Positions 34,131 to 44,030 of a DNA stretch of 64,000 nt are shown piece by piece (the first letter of the stretch is position 1; each line of letters begins with the position of its first letter). The DNA is taken from the NCBI RefSeq assembly GCF_023015985.1, contig NZ_JALKAO010000002.1, positions 682,001 to 746,000 of the forward strand. The letters run 5' to 3'. The notes beneath the pieces are model-generated. The model saw only the letters and a list, made by a program, of their open reading frames with translations. It made no database searches and was not told where the DNA came from. Origin of the DNA: Marivita sp. S6314 (lineage in GTDB: Bacteria > Pseudomonadota > Alphaproteobacteria > Rhodobacterales > Rhodobacteraceae). The position numbers were made by a program, and so were the translations under genes.

Positions 34131-36699
34131 TCACGATCCGACCCGGCACCACGATCACCTTTTTCGGCGCGGCCCCATCCAGCGCCCGCACCACACCATC
34201 GGTCGCCAGCGCCAGCTTTTCAACCTCATCCTTGCCCATGTCCTTGGGCACGGAGATCTCGTCCCGGCGCTTGCCGTTCACCTGAATGGGCATCGTGACG
34301 GTATCTTCGACCAGCATCGCCTCGTCCGCCACCGGCCATGGCGCGTTGGCGATCAGACCTTCACCGCCCAAAAGCGCCCAGACTTCCTCGGACAGATGCG
34401 GCGTCATGGGAGACATCAGCTGCGCCAATACCCGCGTCGCCTGGCGCTTGGCGTCTGACCCGGCCTTTGACTTGGCCAGCACATTGGTGAACGCGTAAAG
34501 CTTTGCAATAGAGGCATTAAACCCAAAGCTCTCGACCCCGCCGGTCACATCATGGATGGCCTTGTGCATCTCGCGCAGCAGCGCTTCATCCGCATCGTTC
34601 GCAGGCTCGTTCGCCTCGGCCACCTCAGCGGCAATCCGGTACACCCGGTTCAAATGCTTCGCCGCGGCCTCGGCGCCCGAGGCTGTCCATTCCACATCCC
34701 GTTCGGGGGGCGAATCCGACAACACGAACCACCGCGCGGTGTCAGCGCCGTATTGCTCGATGATGGCCACCGGATCGACCACGTTGTTCTTGGACTTGGA
34801 CATCTTGGCCGACGGAATGATCTGAACCGCGGTCCCGTCCTTCAGAAACCCCGTGCCATCGCGCAATTCCACGTCCTCGGGGTAATGATAGACCGGCCGC
34901 CCATCCTTGCCCGTCGTCTGGTAAATCGCGTGCGTCACCATCCCTTGGGTAAACAGCGCATCAAACGGCTCTTTCGCGCTTTCGGGCAAATGCCCTGTCT
35001 GGTGCATCCCGCGCGCAAAGAACCGCGCATACAGCAAATGCAGAATCGCGTGTTCAATCCCGCCGATATACTGGTCCACATTCATCCAGTAGGCCGCATC
35101 GTCCATGTTCGTCGGCGTCCCGGCGCGCGGGGCGGTGAAACGGGCAAAATACCACGACGAATCCACGAAGGTATCCATCGTGTCGGTCTCCCGCTGTGCG
35201 GGCTTGCCGCAAGATGGGCACGGCACATTGCGCCAGGACGGGTGCCGGTCCAGCGGATTGCCCGGGACCGAGAAATCAATCGCTTTCCCGTCCTCGTCAT
35301 AGGGCAACGCAATCGGCAGGTTCTCTTTCTTTTCGGGCACCACACCGCAGGCATCGCAATGCACCACCGGGATCGGACAGCCCCAATAACGCTGGCGGCT
35401 CAACCCCCAGTCGCGCAGGCGGAACTTGGTCACTCCATGGCCGACGCCATTCTTTTCACAAAACGCAATCGCCGCGTCGATGCCCTCATTCCCGGTCTGC
35501 TCTGTCTCGCCCGCGAACCCGCGCACATAGATCACGCGTTCGGTCTTGGCCGGCACATAGGCATCCCCGCCATCCTCGGGCAAATCCGTGCCCTCGTCCG
35601 AGACCGGCGCATAGGTCGACACCACCGGCAGGTCATACTTCCGCGCAAAGTCCAGATCGCGCTGGTCATGGGCCGGGCAGCCAAAAATCGCGCCAGTGCC
35701 GTAATCCATCAGGATAAAGTTCGCCACATAGACCGGCAATTCCCACGCCGTATCAAACGGATGCCGCACCCGCAGCCCGGTATCAAAGCCTTTCTTCTCG
35801 GCCTTCTCCAGCGCCTCTTCCGTGGTCCCACCTTTGCGGCACTCGGCATTGAACGCCGCCAGTTCCGCATTGTCCTTTTCAAGATGTTTGGCCAGCGGAT
35901 GGTCCGGCGAAATGCCCACAAAAGACGCGCCCATGAGCGTATCGGGACGGGTCGTGTAAACCTCGATCCGGTCATGCCCATCCGGGCCATCAATGGTCGA
36001 GAACGCAAACTGAAGCCCGCGCGATTTGCCGATCCAGTTGGCCTGCATCAGCTTCACCTTGGCCGGCCAGTCATCGAGCCTGTCAAGCGCGTCCAGCAGT
36101 TCCTCGGACATATCGGAGATCTTGAAGAACCACTGCGTCAGCTCGCGCCGTTCCACCTCAGCGCCCGAGCGCCAGCCCTTGCCGTCGATCACCTGTTCGT
36201 TGGCAAGCACGGTCATATCGACCGGATCCCAGTTCACCACCGCGTTCTTGCGATAGACCAGACCCGCCTCAAGGAAATCCAGAAACAGCGCCTGCTGCTG
36301 GCCGTAATATTCCGGATCACAGGTGGCAAACATGCGCGACCAGTCAAGGCCAAACCCCAGCGGTTTCATCTGGCTGACCATCGTGTCGATATTGGAATAG
36401 GTCCAATCCTTCGGATGCCCGCCAGACGCCATCGCCGCGTTTTCTGCTGGCATGCCAAACGCATCAAACCCCATCGGATGCAGCACATTATGCCCGGTCG
36501 CCAGCTTGTAGCGCGCGATCACGTCGCCCATCGTATAGTTGCGCACATGGCCGATATGTATGCGTCCGGACGGGTACGGGAACATCTCAAGCACATAGTA
36601 TTTCGGCTTGTCCTCAGAGCGCACAGCGCGGAAGGTTCCCTGCTCTTCCCAGGCGGCCTGCCATTTCGGTTCAATGGCCGAGGGTTCGTAACGCGACAT
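34117..36699 (-). CDS. leuS: Leucyl-tRNA synthetase
   Basis: An 860-residue class I aminoacyl-tRNA synthetase charging tRNA-Leu. It has the HIGH motif at residues 48-51 (P-S-G-R-I-H-I-G-H), the inserted CP1 editing domain (~220-420, with T-T-R-P-D-T-L-M-G), the zinc-type C-D-A-C...C-P-S-C pair, and the KMSKS loop near residue 633. The start at 36699 ([14 protein letters not shown]) matches the family; the frame extends upstream but without resemblance. Confidence 0.97.
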   Translation of the reverse strand: MSRYEPSAIEPKWQAAWEEQGTFRAVRSEDKPKYYVLEMFPYPSGRIHIGHVRNYTMGDVIARYKLATGHNVLHPMGFDAFGMPAENAAMASGGHPKDWTYSNIDTMVSQMKPLGFGLDWSRMFATCDPEYYGQQQALFLDFLEAGLVYRKNAVVNWDPVDMTVLANEQVIDGKGWRSGAEVERRELTQWFFKISDMSEELLDALDRLDDWPAKVKLMQANWIGKSRGLQFAFSTIDGPDGHDRIEVYTTRPDTLMGASFVGISPDHPLAKHLEKDNAELAAFNAECRKGGTTEEALEKAEKKGFDTGLRVRHPFDTAWELPVYVANFILMDYGTGAIFGCPAHDQRDLDFARKYDLPVVSTYAPVSDEGTDLPEDGGDAYVPAKTERVIYVRGFAGETEQTGNEGIDAAIAFCEKNGVGHGVTKFRLRDWGLSRQRYWGCPIPVVHCDACGVVPEKKENLPIALPYDEDGKAIDFSVPGNPLDRHPSWRNVPCPSCGKPAQRETDTMDTFVDSSWYFARFTAPRAGTPTNMDDAAYWMNVDQYIGGIEHAILHLLYARFFARGMHQTGHLPESAKEPFDALFTQGMVTHAIYQTTGKDGRPVYHYPEDVELRDGTGFLKDGTAVQIIPSAKMSKSKNNVVDPVAIIEQYGADTARWFVLSDSPPERDVEWTASGAEAAAKHLNRVYRIAAEVAEANEPANDADEALLREMHKAIHDVTGGVESFGFNASIAKLYAFTNVLAKSKAGSDAKRQATRVLAQLMSPMTPHLSEEVWALLGGEGLIANAPWPVADEAMLVEDTVTMPIQVNGKRRDEISVPKDMGKDEVEKLALATDGVVRALDGAAPKKVIVVPGRIVNVVA

Positions 36700-36863
36700 G
36701 GGGTGTGTCCTTGTGGTGGGCTTCATGTTGGGCAGCGTGATAGGCTGATGCTGCGTGATGGTCCAGTCCTGCCACTCACGCACACCACCGGAGAGCTGGA
36801 CAAACTCCATCCGGCATGCCTCGATGTCTCACACCTGTCAGACTGCCCCGAAAGGACCGCAAC

Positions 36864-37349
36864 ATGAAACGGCTTGCATCAATCGTGACTGCCCTGGCCG
36901 CCGCGTTCTGTCCAATCGCCGCAGCGGCGACAGACCTGCAAACCCTGCCTCCAGCCTTGGCGGCAAAGGTCGCCGACGCAGACACGGCCTGCGCAGCGTT
37001 TGAAAACGGAACCTTTACGCTTGATTGGGGCGCTGTCTCCCGCGTTGATCTTGATGGTGACCCCGAGCTTGACTGGGTCCTCGACGAAGCGCGCTTTCTT
37101 TGTTCTTCCGCCGTCTCCCTTTATTGCGGCACCGGCGGATGCCTGACCCATTTCCTGATCGGCGACCATGTCGGCGCGATTCTCAACCGTGGTTGGCGTG
37201 TTACCAACAGCGGCCCTGACCGTGTGCTTCTGACCGATGTGCACGGCACACAATGCGGCGGCATCAACCCGACCCCCTGCGTGACGGCCAGTATCTGGGA
37301 CGCCGACGCATCCCTTTGGCGCAGCGCAACCGCCGAGTGGGAACAATAG
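36864..37349 (+). CDS. Secreted hypothetical protein
   Basis: A 161-residue exported protein. Signal peptide MKRLASIVTALAAAFCPIAA, cleavage near residue 22. The mature part has six cysteines, including C-S-S-A-V-S-L-Y-C-G-T-G-G-C, and D-L-D-G-D-P-E-L-D-W-V-L-D, which resembles an EF-hand/FG-GAP-like calcium loop. The pattern suggests a disulfide-stabilised periplasmic protein. No family recognised. Divergent from leuS with a 164-bp gap. Confidence 0.7.
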   Translation: MKRLASIVTALAAAFCPIAAAATDLQTLPPALAAKVADADTACAAFENGTFTLDWGAVSRVDLDGDPELDWVLDEARFLCSSAVSLYCGTGGCLTHFLIGDHVGAILNRGWRVTNSGPDRVLLTDVHGTQCGGINPTPCVTASIWDADASLWRSATAEWEQ

Positions 37350-37484
37350 GCCCGCCGCCCGGACCAGACATATCCGAACCACACCCATATCTGGCACAAG
37401 CGGGTCGCAACCTGCCGCCAAACCGTTGTGACACCGCATTTTTCAAGGCATACCTGTGACATCCCATGTGTGTATTCGGTGACT

Positions 37485-38747
37485 ATGAACATATTATTGA
37501 TCCACCAGAATTTTCCCGCCCAGTTCAAACATCTTGGTCCCGCGCTTGCCGCACGGGGCGATCAGGTGGTTGTCCTGACCCCAAAGGTTAAAGAACCCAC
37601 CAAGTGGCAGGGCATCACCGTCCTGCCCTATGCCGTCACCGGGTCCAGCACGCGCGGCATTCACCCGTGGCTGATTGATCTCGAAACCAAGATTCTGCGC
37701 GGCACCAGCTGCTTTGATGCGGCGATGGCGCTCAAAAAACAGGGCTACAGCCCCGATGTGATCCTGGCCCATCACGGCTGGGGCGAAAGCCTGTTTCTCA
37801 AGGATGTCTGGCCCGATGCGCGCCTCGGCCTCTACTGCGAACTCTATCACCGCTCAGGCCGGGACGAGACCGGGTTCGACCCCGAATTTCCCAGCCCCAC
37901 CCCGGACCGTGACGCCCTGCGATTGCGCCTGAAGAACATCAACAACCGCCTGCACGAAGAGGTGATGGATGCCGGGCTCAGCCCGACCCAATTCCAAGCC
38001 GGCACCTATCCAGAACATTATCAAAACCGCATCACGGTCAGTCATGACGGCATCGACACCGATCACGTCACGCCAAATCCCGATGCCACTCTCACCCTGC
38101 CGGACGGGCGAAATCTCACGCCGGCGCATGAAATCATCACCTTTGTGAACCGCAATCTCGAACCCTACCGCGGATATCACGTGTTCATGCGCGCGCTGCC
38201 CGATCTCCTGCGCCAACGCCCGCAGGCGCAGGTCGTGCTGCTGGGCGGCGATGACACCAGCTACGGCGCAAAGCCGCCCGACGGCAAAAGCTGGAAACAG
38301 ATCTTCATCGACGAGGCGCGCAACCAGATCCCAGATGTGGACTGGTCCCGCGTGCATTTCCTTGGCCGCGTGCCCTATCCGACCTTCCTGTCGCTCCTGC
38401 AGGTCAGCACAGTGCATGTCTACCTGACCTACCCGTTTGTCCTGTCCTGGTCGCTGCTCGAAGCGATGAGCGCCAAATGCGCCATCGTCGCCTCTGATAC
38501 GGCCCCCGTGCGCGAGGTGCTCAGCGACGGGCAGACCGGGCTTCTGGTCGATTTCTTTGACCGGACCGCGCTCGTACAGAGCATCTGCAGCCTGCTTGAT
38601 GCCCCGGAACGGCGCGATCTTCTGGGAACGCAGGCGCGACGCGTCGTGCGCGAACGTTACGACCTCAAACGCATTTGCCTGCCACGGCAACTGAAATGGG
38701 TGGATGACCTGGCCAAGGCACATCCCGTACGCATGCCACAGGACTAG
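37485..38747 (+). CDS. Glycosyltransferase family 4 protein
   Basis: A 420-residue GT-B glycosyltransferase. It opens MNILLIHQNFPAQFKHLGPA, typical of a GT4 subgroup, and the C-terminal half has F-V-N-R-N-L-E-P-Y-R-G-Y-H-V-F, V-V-L-L-G-G-D-D, F-L-G-R-V-P-Y, and the E-x7-E region S-W-S-L-L-E-A-M-S-A-K-C-A-I-V-A-S-D. It likely uses a nucleotide sugar to build an envelope or exopolysaccharide glycan; acceptor unknown. No clear ribosome site precedes the start. Confidence 0.87.
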   Translation: MNILLIHQNFPAQFKHLGPALAARGDQVVVLTPKVKEPTKWQGITVLPYAVTGSSTRGIHPWLIDLETKILRGTSCFDAAMALKKQGYSPDVILAHHGWGESLFLKDVWPDARLGLYCELYHRSGRDETGFDPEFPSPTPDRDALRLRLKNINNRLHEEVMDAGLSPTQFQAGTYPEHYQNRITVSHDGIDTDHVTPNPDATLTLPDGRNLTPAHEIITFVNRNLEPYRGYHVFMRALPDLLRQRPQAQVVLLGGDDTSYGAKPPDGKSWKQIFIDEARNQIPDVDWSRVHFLGRVPYPTFLSLLQVSTVHVYLTYPFVLSWSLLEAMSAKCAIVASDTAPVREVLSDGQTGLLVDFFDRTALVQSICSLLDAPERRDLLGTQARRVVRERYDLKRICLPRQLKWVDDLAKAHPVRMPQD

Positions 38748-38788
38748 ACCCTGCCGCCGGCAACCGCTCAAATCTGAAAGGAGTGGTC

Positions 38789-39298
38789 TTAGAAACCGCT
38801 GTCCTGCTGTCGCAGTTGCCGCGCCCGCGTCAGGATCGCGTCCTCTACGGCACGCACAGTCGACGCGCTCACCGGACCGGACCGCGTCATCAACGCGATG
38901 TTCAGCGACCGCGCATCCAGCGCCGGGTCATTGACAAGAATCGTCGCCCGATAGGCACGCCCGCCACCCGGCGGAGTGCCGAATCCCGTGGTGATTACAC
39001 CGGTGAACGGATCGACCGACTGAACAGGCAGGAAATCCAGCGTCTCAAGCGCCGCATTCCAGATGTATTTGTTTACCGCGCCGACCTGTCCGGCATCGTT
39101 CCGATTCCGGAAGAAATCGAACAACGATGACTGCGCCCGATTGGGTCGCTGCTGCTCGATTATCTCGTCCATGATGTCATTGGCGGGGCGCGTCTCGACC
39201 GGTTCGCGGTCGGAATTTCCGCCGAAGATCCCACAGCCAGAGGCAAAAGCTCCAATAAAAGCAATGGCAAAGCCTGTCCTGAAACGTGTAAGGTCCAT
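38789..39298 (-). CDS. DUF3576 lipoprotein
   Basis: A 169-residue lipoprotein, acylated Cys at residue 22 within A-S-G-C. The mature part reads Y-I-W-N-A-A-L-E-T-L-D-F-L-P-V, then D-P-F-T-G-V-I-T-T-G-F, and R-A-Y-R-A-T-I-L-V, characteristic of alphaproteobacterial DUF3576. Function unknown; outer-membrane location is inferred from the signal. Divergent from the porin, whose leader occupies 39299-39569. Confidence 0.82.
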   Translation of the reverse strand: MDLTRFRTGFAIAFIGAFASGCGIFGGNSDREPVETRPANDIMDEIIEQQRPNRAQSSLFDFFRNRNDAGQVGAVNKYIWNAALETLDFLPVQSVDPFTGVITTGFGTPPGGGRAYRATILVNDPALDARSLNIALMTRSGPVSASTVRAVEDAILTRARQLRQQDSGF

Positions 39299-39480
39299 GG
39301 GAGTTTGCCCTCGTTTACGTGTGTGCCTCACGCTTTGCATACAAGCCGAACCCATGCACGACAAGCCGAACTTGGCGGTCACGCGTAAGGCTGTGTTCTT
39401 TAAGGCGGAAACCGCATCGCGATTCTTGTGGCAAAACAGCATCACAGATCGCCAAGTTCCCGGACCGCCTTCTGCTTGAC

Positions 39481-39510
39481 TTGCAAACAACCCCCCGGCG
39501 GGAGCATAGA
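39481..39510 (+). promoter_or_regulatory. Candidate porin promoter
   Basis: TTGCAA (39481-39486), an 18-base spacer, then CATAGA (39505-39510), about 60 bases before the porin start. The 271-bp divergent region 39299-39569 holds nothing else I can identify; a promoter for the DUF3576 gene must also be there. Confidence 0.35.
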
Positions 39511-39569
39511 GGCTTCGTTAAACCGGCCCATCTGGAACGATATGGCCTTACGTACATATGAGGGAAAAC

Positions 39570-40490
39570 ATGAAAACTCTTCTTCTCGCTTCCACCGCGC
39601 TGGTAGCAACTGCTGGGATCGCAGCGGCCGAAGTCGCAATCACAGGTTATGCCGAAATCGGTATCATCGGTGGCGACAAGTATGCGACTGACCAGTGGCA
39701 CACAGACATCGACGTCACATTCTCCATGACAGGCGAATCCGACGGCGGCCTGGCATTCGGTGCCAAGGTTGACCTCGACGAAAACGGCGCGTTCGACAAC
39801 ACAACTCAGGGCGGCGAAACATACTTCCTGTCCTACGGCAACCTGCGCCTCGACATGGGCGACACAGACGGCGCGTTTGACGCGGCTCTGCAGGAAGTTG
39901 CTCTCGCGGGTGCATCCATCGCGGATGACGAAACATCCCACGCTGGCTACAACGGCAACTCCGGCCTCGACGGCACGTTCGACGGTCAGATCGCACGCGT
40001 ATCCTACTCCGCAGCTGGCTTCACAGCCGGTCTCTCCGCTGAAATCGACGACACAGGCACCCTCGACCCAGTTTGGGGTCTCGGTGTTCGCTACTCCGCG
40101 GACCTGGGTGGCACAACACTCGGTGTTGGTCTTGGTTACCAGTCTCAGGAAGACACAGCTGATCTCGTCGGTGTAAGCCTCGACGCCAAGTTCGGCGGCG
40201 GTTTCTCCGCAGCGATCAACTACACACAGGCTGACATCGAAGGTGGCCCAGACGACGCGACACACATGGCGATCGGCGTAGGCTACTCCATGAACGCTCT
40301 GTCCGTTGGTGTGAACTACGGTGAATACACAGACTGGACACTGGGTTGTGGCGACTGCTCCGGCTTCGGTGTAGCTGCAACATACGACCTGGGTGGCGGT
40401 CTTGCTGCACACCTCGGCTATGGCAACAGCGACTTCGACGGCGGCGGCGACAGCGACAGCTACTCGCTCGGTCTGTCCATGAGCTTCTAA
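39570..40490 (+). CDS. Outer-membrane porin (Rhodobacter type)
   Basis: A 306-residue beta-barrel porin. Signal peptide MKTLLLASTALVATAGIAAA is followed by E-V-A-I-T-G-Y-A-E-I-G, the usual first strand. The barrel shows alternating hydrophobic strands, e.g. L-A-F-G-A-K-V-D-L-D-E-N-G-A-F, and acidic loops, and ends Y-S-L-G-L-S-M-S-F with the C-terminal Phe recognised by the BAM complex. Codon use is unlike its neighbours: about 18 of 25 Thr codons are ACA by my count. That is consistent with very high expression or a different origin. A strong terminator follows. Confidence 0.92.
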   Translation: MKTLLLASTALVATAGIAAAEVAITGYAEIGIIGGDKYATDQWHTDIDVTFSMTGESDGGLAFGAKVDLDENGAFDNTTQGGETYFLSYGNLRLDMGDTDGAFDAALQEVALAGASIADDETSHAGYNGNSGLDGTFDGQIARVSYSAAGFTAGLSAEIDDTGTLDPVWGLGVRYSADLGGTTLGVGLGYQSQEDTADLVGVSLDAKFGGGFSAAINYTQADIEGGPDDATHMAIGVGYSMNALSVGVNYGEYTDWTLGCGDCSGFGVAATYDLGGGLAAHLGYGNSDFDGGGDSDSYSLGLSMSF

Positions 40491-40517
40491 TAGCTCATAA
40501 CCAGACTTGGTTAAGGG

Positions 40518-40549
40518 AAGAGCGGGCCATGTGCCCGCTCTTTTCTTTT
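40518..40549 (+). terminator. Rho-independent terminator of the porin gene
   Basis: Perfect 10-bp stem AAGAGCGGGC/GCCCGCTCTT with loop CATGT, followed by TTCTTTT. It starts 28 bases after the porin stop. Confidence 0.92.
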
Positions 40550-40591
40550 GTGAGCCATCCCGTTAGCTAGTGGCAAACGCACGAGGCAACG

Positions 40592-42061
40592 ATGCACGTC
40601 CCGCCACAGCAGTCCTTGAAAATCACCTATGAAAAAGCGCTGCGGCTGGCGCAGGCCGGACAGTGGAAAGAGGCGTCCACACTCTTGGACGGGCTCGCCC
40701 TGCAAGCCCCCAAAAGCCCCGAAATCCACATTCAGCGTGCGCGACTCGCCGCGCGCATGGGCCATCCCGACAAACGCCGCACCGCCATTGATGCCGCCCT
40801 GTCCCTGCGCCCCGATGACCCCGTCATCCTGACGGAAGCCATCGCAACCTACACGGCGCTGGAAGATCACGATCAAGTCCTGATGCTGCTCGATCGCCAG
40901 ATCGCGCAGAACCCCACCGCGATCAAACACCAGGCCGAAAAAGCGCTGTACCTGCAACGCACCGGACAGTTCGCCGCCTCTGAAAAGCTGTTTCGAAAGC
41001 TGATCAAAAAGCACCCGCATGACGCCGAACTCTATCGCATGCTGGCCGCCACGCTGAAATTCAAACCGGGCGATCCCTTGATCGCCGCCATGCGCCGCCT
41101 GTCCAAACATCCCAAGCTGTCCCAGCAGGGCAAATTGCACATCCATTTCGCGCTCGCCAAGGTGATGGAAGACACCGGCCAGACCGACAAGGTCTTCGCC
41201 CATCTGCGTCAGGCCAATGCCGCCCAGGCGGCCGTCTGGCCCGATGATCCGGGCGACCGCGCGCAGGAACGCCAGGCCGTGCTCAAGGCGCAGGACAAGA
41301 TCACCCCCATCCCCGACGCAAAAGGCACTGATCCGGGCCTGATCTTCGTGACCGGCCTGCCCCGCTCCGGCACCACGCTCGCCGAACAGATCATCGCCAG
41401 CCACAGCCAGGTTCAAGCCGGGGGCGAAATGGCCACCGCGCTCAAATGCGCCTATAAAACGTTCGGCGATGGCGCAGCCATGCGTCCGCTCTCGTCTGCC
41501 ACGCCCGCCCAGCTCACGGCCTTTGTCGACCAGCTCTCCGCCGCCAACAGCTCTCACGCCACCCAAGGCACGCCGTGGCTCACCGACAAATCCATCATGG
41601 CATTCATGATCTACGGGTTGCTGCACGCCACGCTGCCCAACGCCCGCTTCATCGTGGTGCATCGCGATCCGCGCGATATCGCCGTGTCGATCTACAAGAA
41701 CCACTTCAAAGGCGGCACCCACCGCTACGCCAATGACCTCGCCGCCATTGCCGACGTCATCAAAGCCTTCCGACAGGTCATCGCGCATTGGCGCGACACG
41801 CTGCCCGACCGCTTCGCAGAGATCCACTACGAGGATCTTGTCGCCGATCCGGTCAAAGGCTCACAAACCCTGATCCGCGCCGCGGGACTTGACTGGGAAG
41901 ACCAATGTCTGGACTTCCACAAATCCGGCGGCACCGTAAACACACTCAGCCTGCATCAGGTCCGCCAGCCCATTTACCAAAGCTCAGCTCAGGCCTGGCG
42001 GCGCTACGAAGCCGATCTGAAACCCTTCTTTGACGCATGGGGAGACACACCATGGGATTGA
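40592..42061 (+). CDS. TPR-repeat sulfotransferase
   Basis: A 489-residue protein. Residues ~10-200 are helical TPR-like repeats (A-L-R-L-A-Q-A-G-Q-W, then A-L-Y-L-Q-R-T-G-Q-F). The C-terminal sulfotransferase domain has the PAPS 5'-phosphosulfate loop T-G-L-P-R-S-G-T-T near residue 253 and the 3'-phosphate motif R-F-I-V-V-H-R-D-P-R-D near 353. It would transfer sulfate from PAPS to a sugar, peptide or lipid; the TPR part suggests a protein partner or peptide substrate. It overlaps yggS by ten bases, probably only transcription-linked. Confidence 0.88.
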   Translation: MHVPPQQSLKITYEKALRLAQAGQWKEASTLLDGLALQAPKSPEIHIQRARLAARMGHPDKRRTAIDAALSLRPDDPVILTEAIATYTALEDHDQVLMLLDRQIAQNPTAIKHQAEKALYLQRTGQFAASEKLFRKLIKKHPHDAELYRMLAATLKFKPGDPLIAAMRRLSKHPKLSQQGKLHIHFALAKVMEDTGQTDKVFAHLRQANAAQAAVWPDDPGDRAQERQAVLKAQDKITPIPDAKGTDPGLIFVTGLPRSGTTLAEQIIASHSQVQAGGEMATALKCAYKTFGDGAAMRPLSSATPAQLTAFVDQLSAANSSHATQGTPWLTDKSIMAFMIYGLLHATLPNARFIVVHRDPRDIAVSIYKNHFKGGTHRYANDLAAIADVIKAFRQVIAHWRDTLPDRFAEIHYEDLVADPVKGSQTLIRAAGLDWEDQCLDFHKSGGTVNTLSLHQVRQPIYQSSAQAWRRYEADLKPFFDAWGDTPWD

Positions 42062-42717
42062 CCGACATCACAGCGCGCATCGCCAAGGCGGCACAGGACG
42101 CAGACCGGGACCCGTCCACGATCAGGCTCATTGCCGTCTCCAAGGTCCAACCCAACGAACGGGTCGAGGCCGTGCTGCAGGAAGGCCAACGCTGCTTCGG
42201 CGAAAACCGCGTGCAGGAAGCCGCTGGCAAATGGCCCGCCTTCCGGGAAACCTATGACGGCATTGACCTGCATCTCATCGGCCCGTTGCAAACCAACAAG
42301 GCCCGCCAGGCCTTTGAACTCTTCGATGCGATCCACACGGTCGACCGCCCCAAACTGGCCAAAACCCTGGCCCGCCTGGCACAGGAAACCGGCACCTGCC
42401 CGCCGCTCTTCATTCAGGTCAACACCGGGGAAGAGCCGCAAAAGGCAGGCATTGCCCCCGTCGACACCGACAGTTTCATCGCCGAATGCCGCGCGCTGGA
42501 CCTGCCGGTGCACGGCCTGATGTGCATTCCCCCGGTCGACGAAACCCCGTCCCTGCATTTCTCGCTGCTCCGCAAACTGGCAGAGCGCAACGGGCTGGAC
42601 CAACTCTCCATGGGAATGAGCGACGATTTCGAACAGGCCATCGCCTTCGGGGCCACCCATATCCGCGTCGGCTCTGCCCTGTTTGGCGCACGCGTCCCGG
42701 CACAGCCCACCGCCTGA
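42052..42717 (+). CDS. YggS-family PLP homeostasis protein
   Basis: A 221-residue fold-type III PLP protein (YggS/PROSC/PLPBP) that buffers pyridoxal phosphate and affects amino-acid pools. PLP-binding Lys31 is in L-I-A-V-S-K. Other motifs are F-G-E-N-R-V-Q-E, H-L-I-G-P-L-Q-T-N-K, and S-M-G-M-S-D-D-F-E-Q-A-I. G-G-G-G-A-G bases lie before the ATG at 42052, inside the end of the sulfotransferase gene. Confidence 0.92.
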   Translation: MGLTDITARIAKAAQDADRDPSTIRLIAVSKVQPNERVEAVLQEGQRCFGENRVQEAAGKWPAFRETYDGIDLHLIGPLQTNKARQAFELFDAIHTVDRPKLAKTLARLAQETGTCPPLFIQVNTGEEPQKAGIAPVDTDSFIAECRALDLPVHGLMCIPPVDETPSLHFSLLRKLAERNGLDQLSMGMSDDFEQAIAFGATHIRVGSALFGARVPAQPTA

Positions 42718-42719
42718 TC

Positions 42720-42776
42720 TTCCTCTTGCCCCAAATACCTTGGGGGAGCGCCAAAGGCGCGGGGGCAACGCCCCCA
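42720..42776. repeat. Dispersed element: three consecutive small hairpins
   Basis: CCCCAA/TTGGGG (42729-42745), GCGCC/GGCGC (42748-42760) and GGGGGC/GCCCCC (42761-42775), in a row. On the minus strand they are followed by GGTATTTGGGGCAAGAGGAAG, a diverged form of the leader motif of 20747 and 31835. It sits between convergent yggS and atpF. Confidence 0.55.
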
Positions 42777-42779
42777 ACG

Positions 42780-42807
42780 AAAAAAGCCCCGGCAATCGCC
42801 AGAGCTT
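42780..42807 (-). terminator. Rho-independent terminator of the F0 ATP synthase operon
   Basis: On the minus strand: stem AAGCTCTGGC with GCCGGGGCTT (ten pairs, two of them G-U), loop GATT, then a T-run. It lies 25 bases after the atpF stop. Confidence 0.75.
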
Positions 42808-42831
42808 TTCTTAACTCGGGTGTAGCATCGC

Positions 42832-43395
42832 TCAGTGCAGCTTCTGCCCCACTTCGGCAATCGCGTCGTCGATGGTCTTGGCCGCAGCCTTGGCCGTCAT
42901 CTGCTTGGCCACGACATCCTGTGCAGCCTTGATCGCCACCACAATCGCCCGGTCCCGGACCTCTTTCACCGCCCCGGCCTGCGCCGACGCAATCTGGTCC
43001 TCTGCAGCAGCCAGACGGCGCTGGATCGACTTCTCAAGATCCGCCTTGGCCTGCTCACCGGCAAGCGCCGCTTCTTCTTTCGCATGCGCAATGATGCGGT
43101 CGGCCTGTTCCTGAACTTCACGCTGGCGACGCTCGTACGAGGCCAACAACGCCTGCGCTTCGTCACGCAGCGATTTCGCCTCGTCCAGTTCGGACTGGAT
43201 GCCCTCGGCGCGCTTGTCCAGAAGCCCCATCAATGTCGATGGCACCTTGAAATACAGCAACACGCCGATGAAGACGAGAAAACCAATCGTGACAACAAAG
43301 TCTGTATTGGCCAGCGAGAAAAACGGCTTGTCGCCTGCCGCGAATGCGGGGCCCGCCATCAGGGTGGCGGCAGCAATGGTCATGATACGTTGCAT
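42832..43395 (-). CDS. atpF: F0F1 ATP synthase subunit b
   Basis: A 187-residue peripheral-stalk subunit. A leader-like N-terminus (MQRIMTIAAATLMAGPAFA) precedes the membrane helix near residues 35-52 (F-V-V-T-I-G-F-L-V-F-I-G-V-L-L-Y-F), and then a long Ala/Glu/Lys/Arg-rich helix makes the stalk. ATG 43395 is preferred for its GGG site; a GTG at 43404 overlapping the b' stop is possible. Together with b' it forms the heterodimeric stalk of phototroph-type alphaproteobacteria. Confidence 0.92.
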   Translation of the reverse strand: MQRIMTIAAATLMAGPAFAAGDKPFFSLANTDFVVTIGFLVFIGVLLYFKVPSTLMGLLDKRAEGIQSELDEAKSLRDEAQALLASYERRQREVQEQADRIIAHAKEEAALAGEQAKADLEKSIQRRLAAAEDQIASAQAGAVKEVRDRAIVVAIKAAQDVVAKQMTAKAAAKTIDDAIAEVGQKLH

Positions 43396-43400
43396 GGCGC

Positions 43401-43946
43401 TCACCCTTTCATCTGTGCGTCAACAGCCGCAGCAACCGTGGCGTCGTCAGCCGACCCACCCAGGGCCGCAACGATACTCCCGGCCGTGTCTTTTGCCACA
43501 GCTTCAACGGACTCAACCGCAGAGGCCCGAATATCCGAAATCGCCTTTTCAGACTCCGCCGCTTTCGCAGCAATCTCGGCATCCGCCTTTGCGATGGCTT
43601 TATCCAGTTCTGCCTGCATCTCGGCTTTGTTCTGGGCGATGATCGTCTGCGCCTCGGCGCGCGCATCGGACAGAGCCTTGTTGTAGGCCTCTTCCGCCTC
43701 CACAGCCTTCTGCTTGAGATCTTCAGCAGCTGCGAGGTCGTTTGTAATCGTGCCTTGCCGTTCCGCCAGAACCGCCGCAATGCGCGGCAAAGCGATGCGG
43801 GACAGGACAAAGTAAATCGCGATGAGCGCGATCAGAAGCCAGAAAATCTGGTTCGGCATCCAGTCGGCGCAAAGCTGTGGCATGCCAATGGCGCTGCCAT
43901 CGGGTCCAACACATGCACTGGCTGTGCCTGTTGTTTCGGTTGCCAT
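43401..43946 (-). CDS. F0F1 ATP synthase subunit b'
   Basis: A 181-residue second stalk subunit. Membrane helix near residues 30-50 ([17 protein letters not shown]), then a long charged coiled helix ([15 protein letters not shown]). It is distinct from subunit b in sequence, the split-stalk pattern of Rhodobacterales and cyanobacteria. It lies between atpE and atpF on the same strand; F1 genes are not in the window. Confidence 0.92.
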   Translation of the reverse strand: MATETTGTASACVGPDGSAIGMPQLCADWMPNQIFWLLIALIAIYFVLSRIALPRIAAVLAERQGTITNDLAAAEDLKQKAVEAEEAYNKALSDARAEAQTIIAQNKAEMQAELDKAIAKADAEIAAKAAESEKAISDIRASAVESVEAVAKDTAGSIVAALGGSADDATVAAAVDAQMKG

Positions 43947-44030
43947 GTCGTCCTCCGTCGGAACGTGTCGTTACATCGGGCGGGCCGCGTTACTGCAGCA
44001 CCGCCCGCGCGTAAGGATTTGGTCCGAAGC

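Noticed and set aside
34552-36867. A 771-codon open frame on the plus strand opposite leuS
   Set aside because: Complete shadow of leuS; the sequence is rich in R/H/G/P with no motif, as expected from the reverse of a GC-rich gene.
39315-40412. A 365-codon minus-strand frame opposite the porin
   Set aside because: Exists because the porin's biased codons avoid stops in that frame; its Cys/Val-rich sequence has no family resemblance.
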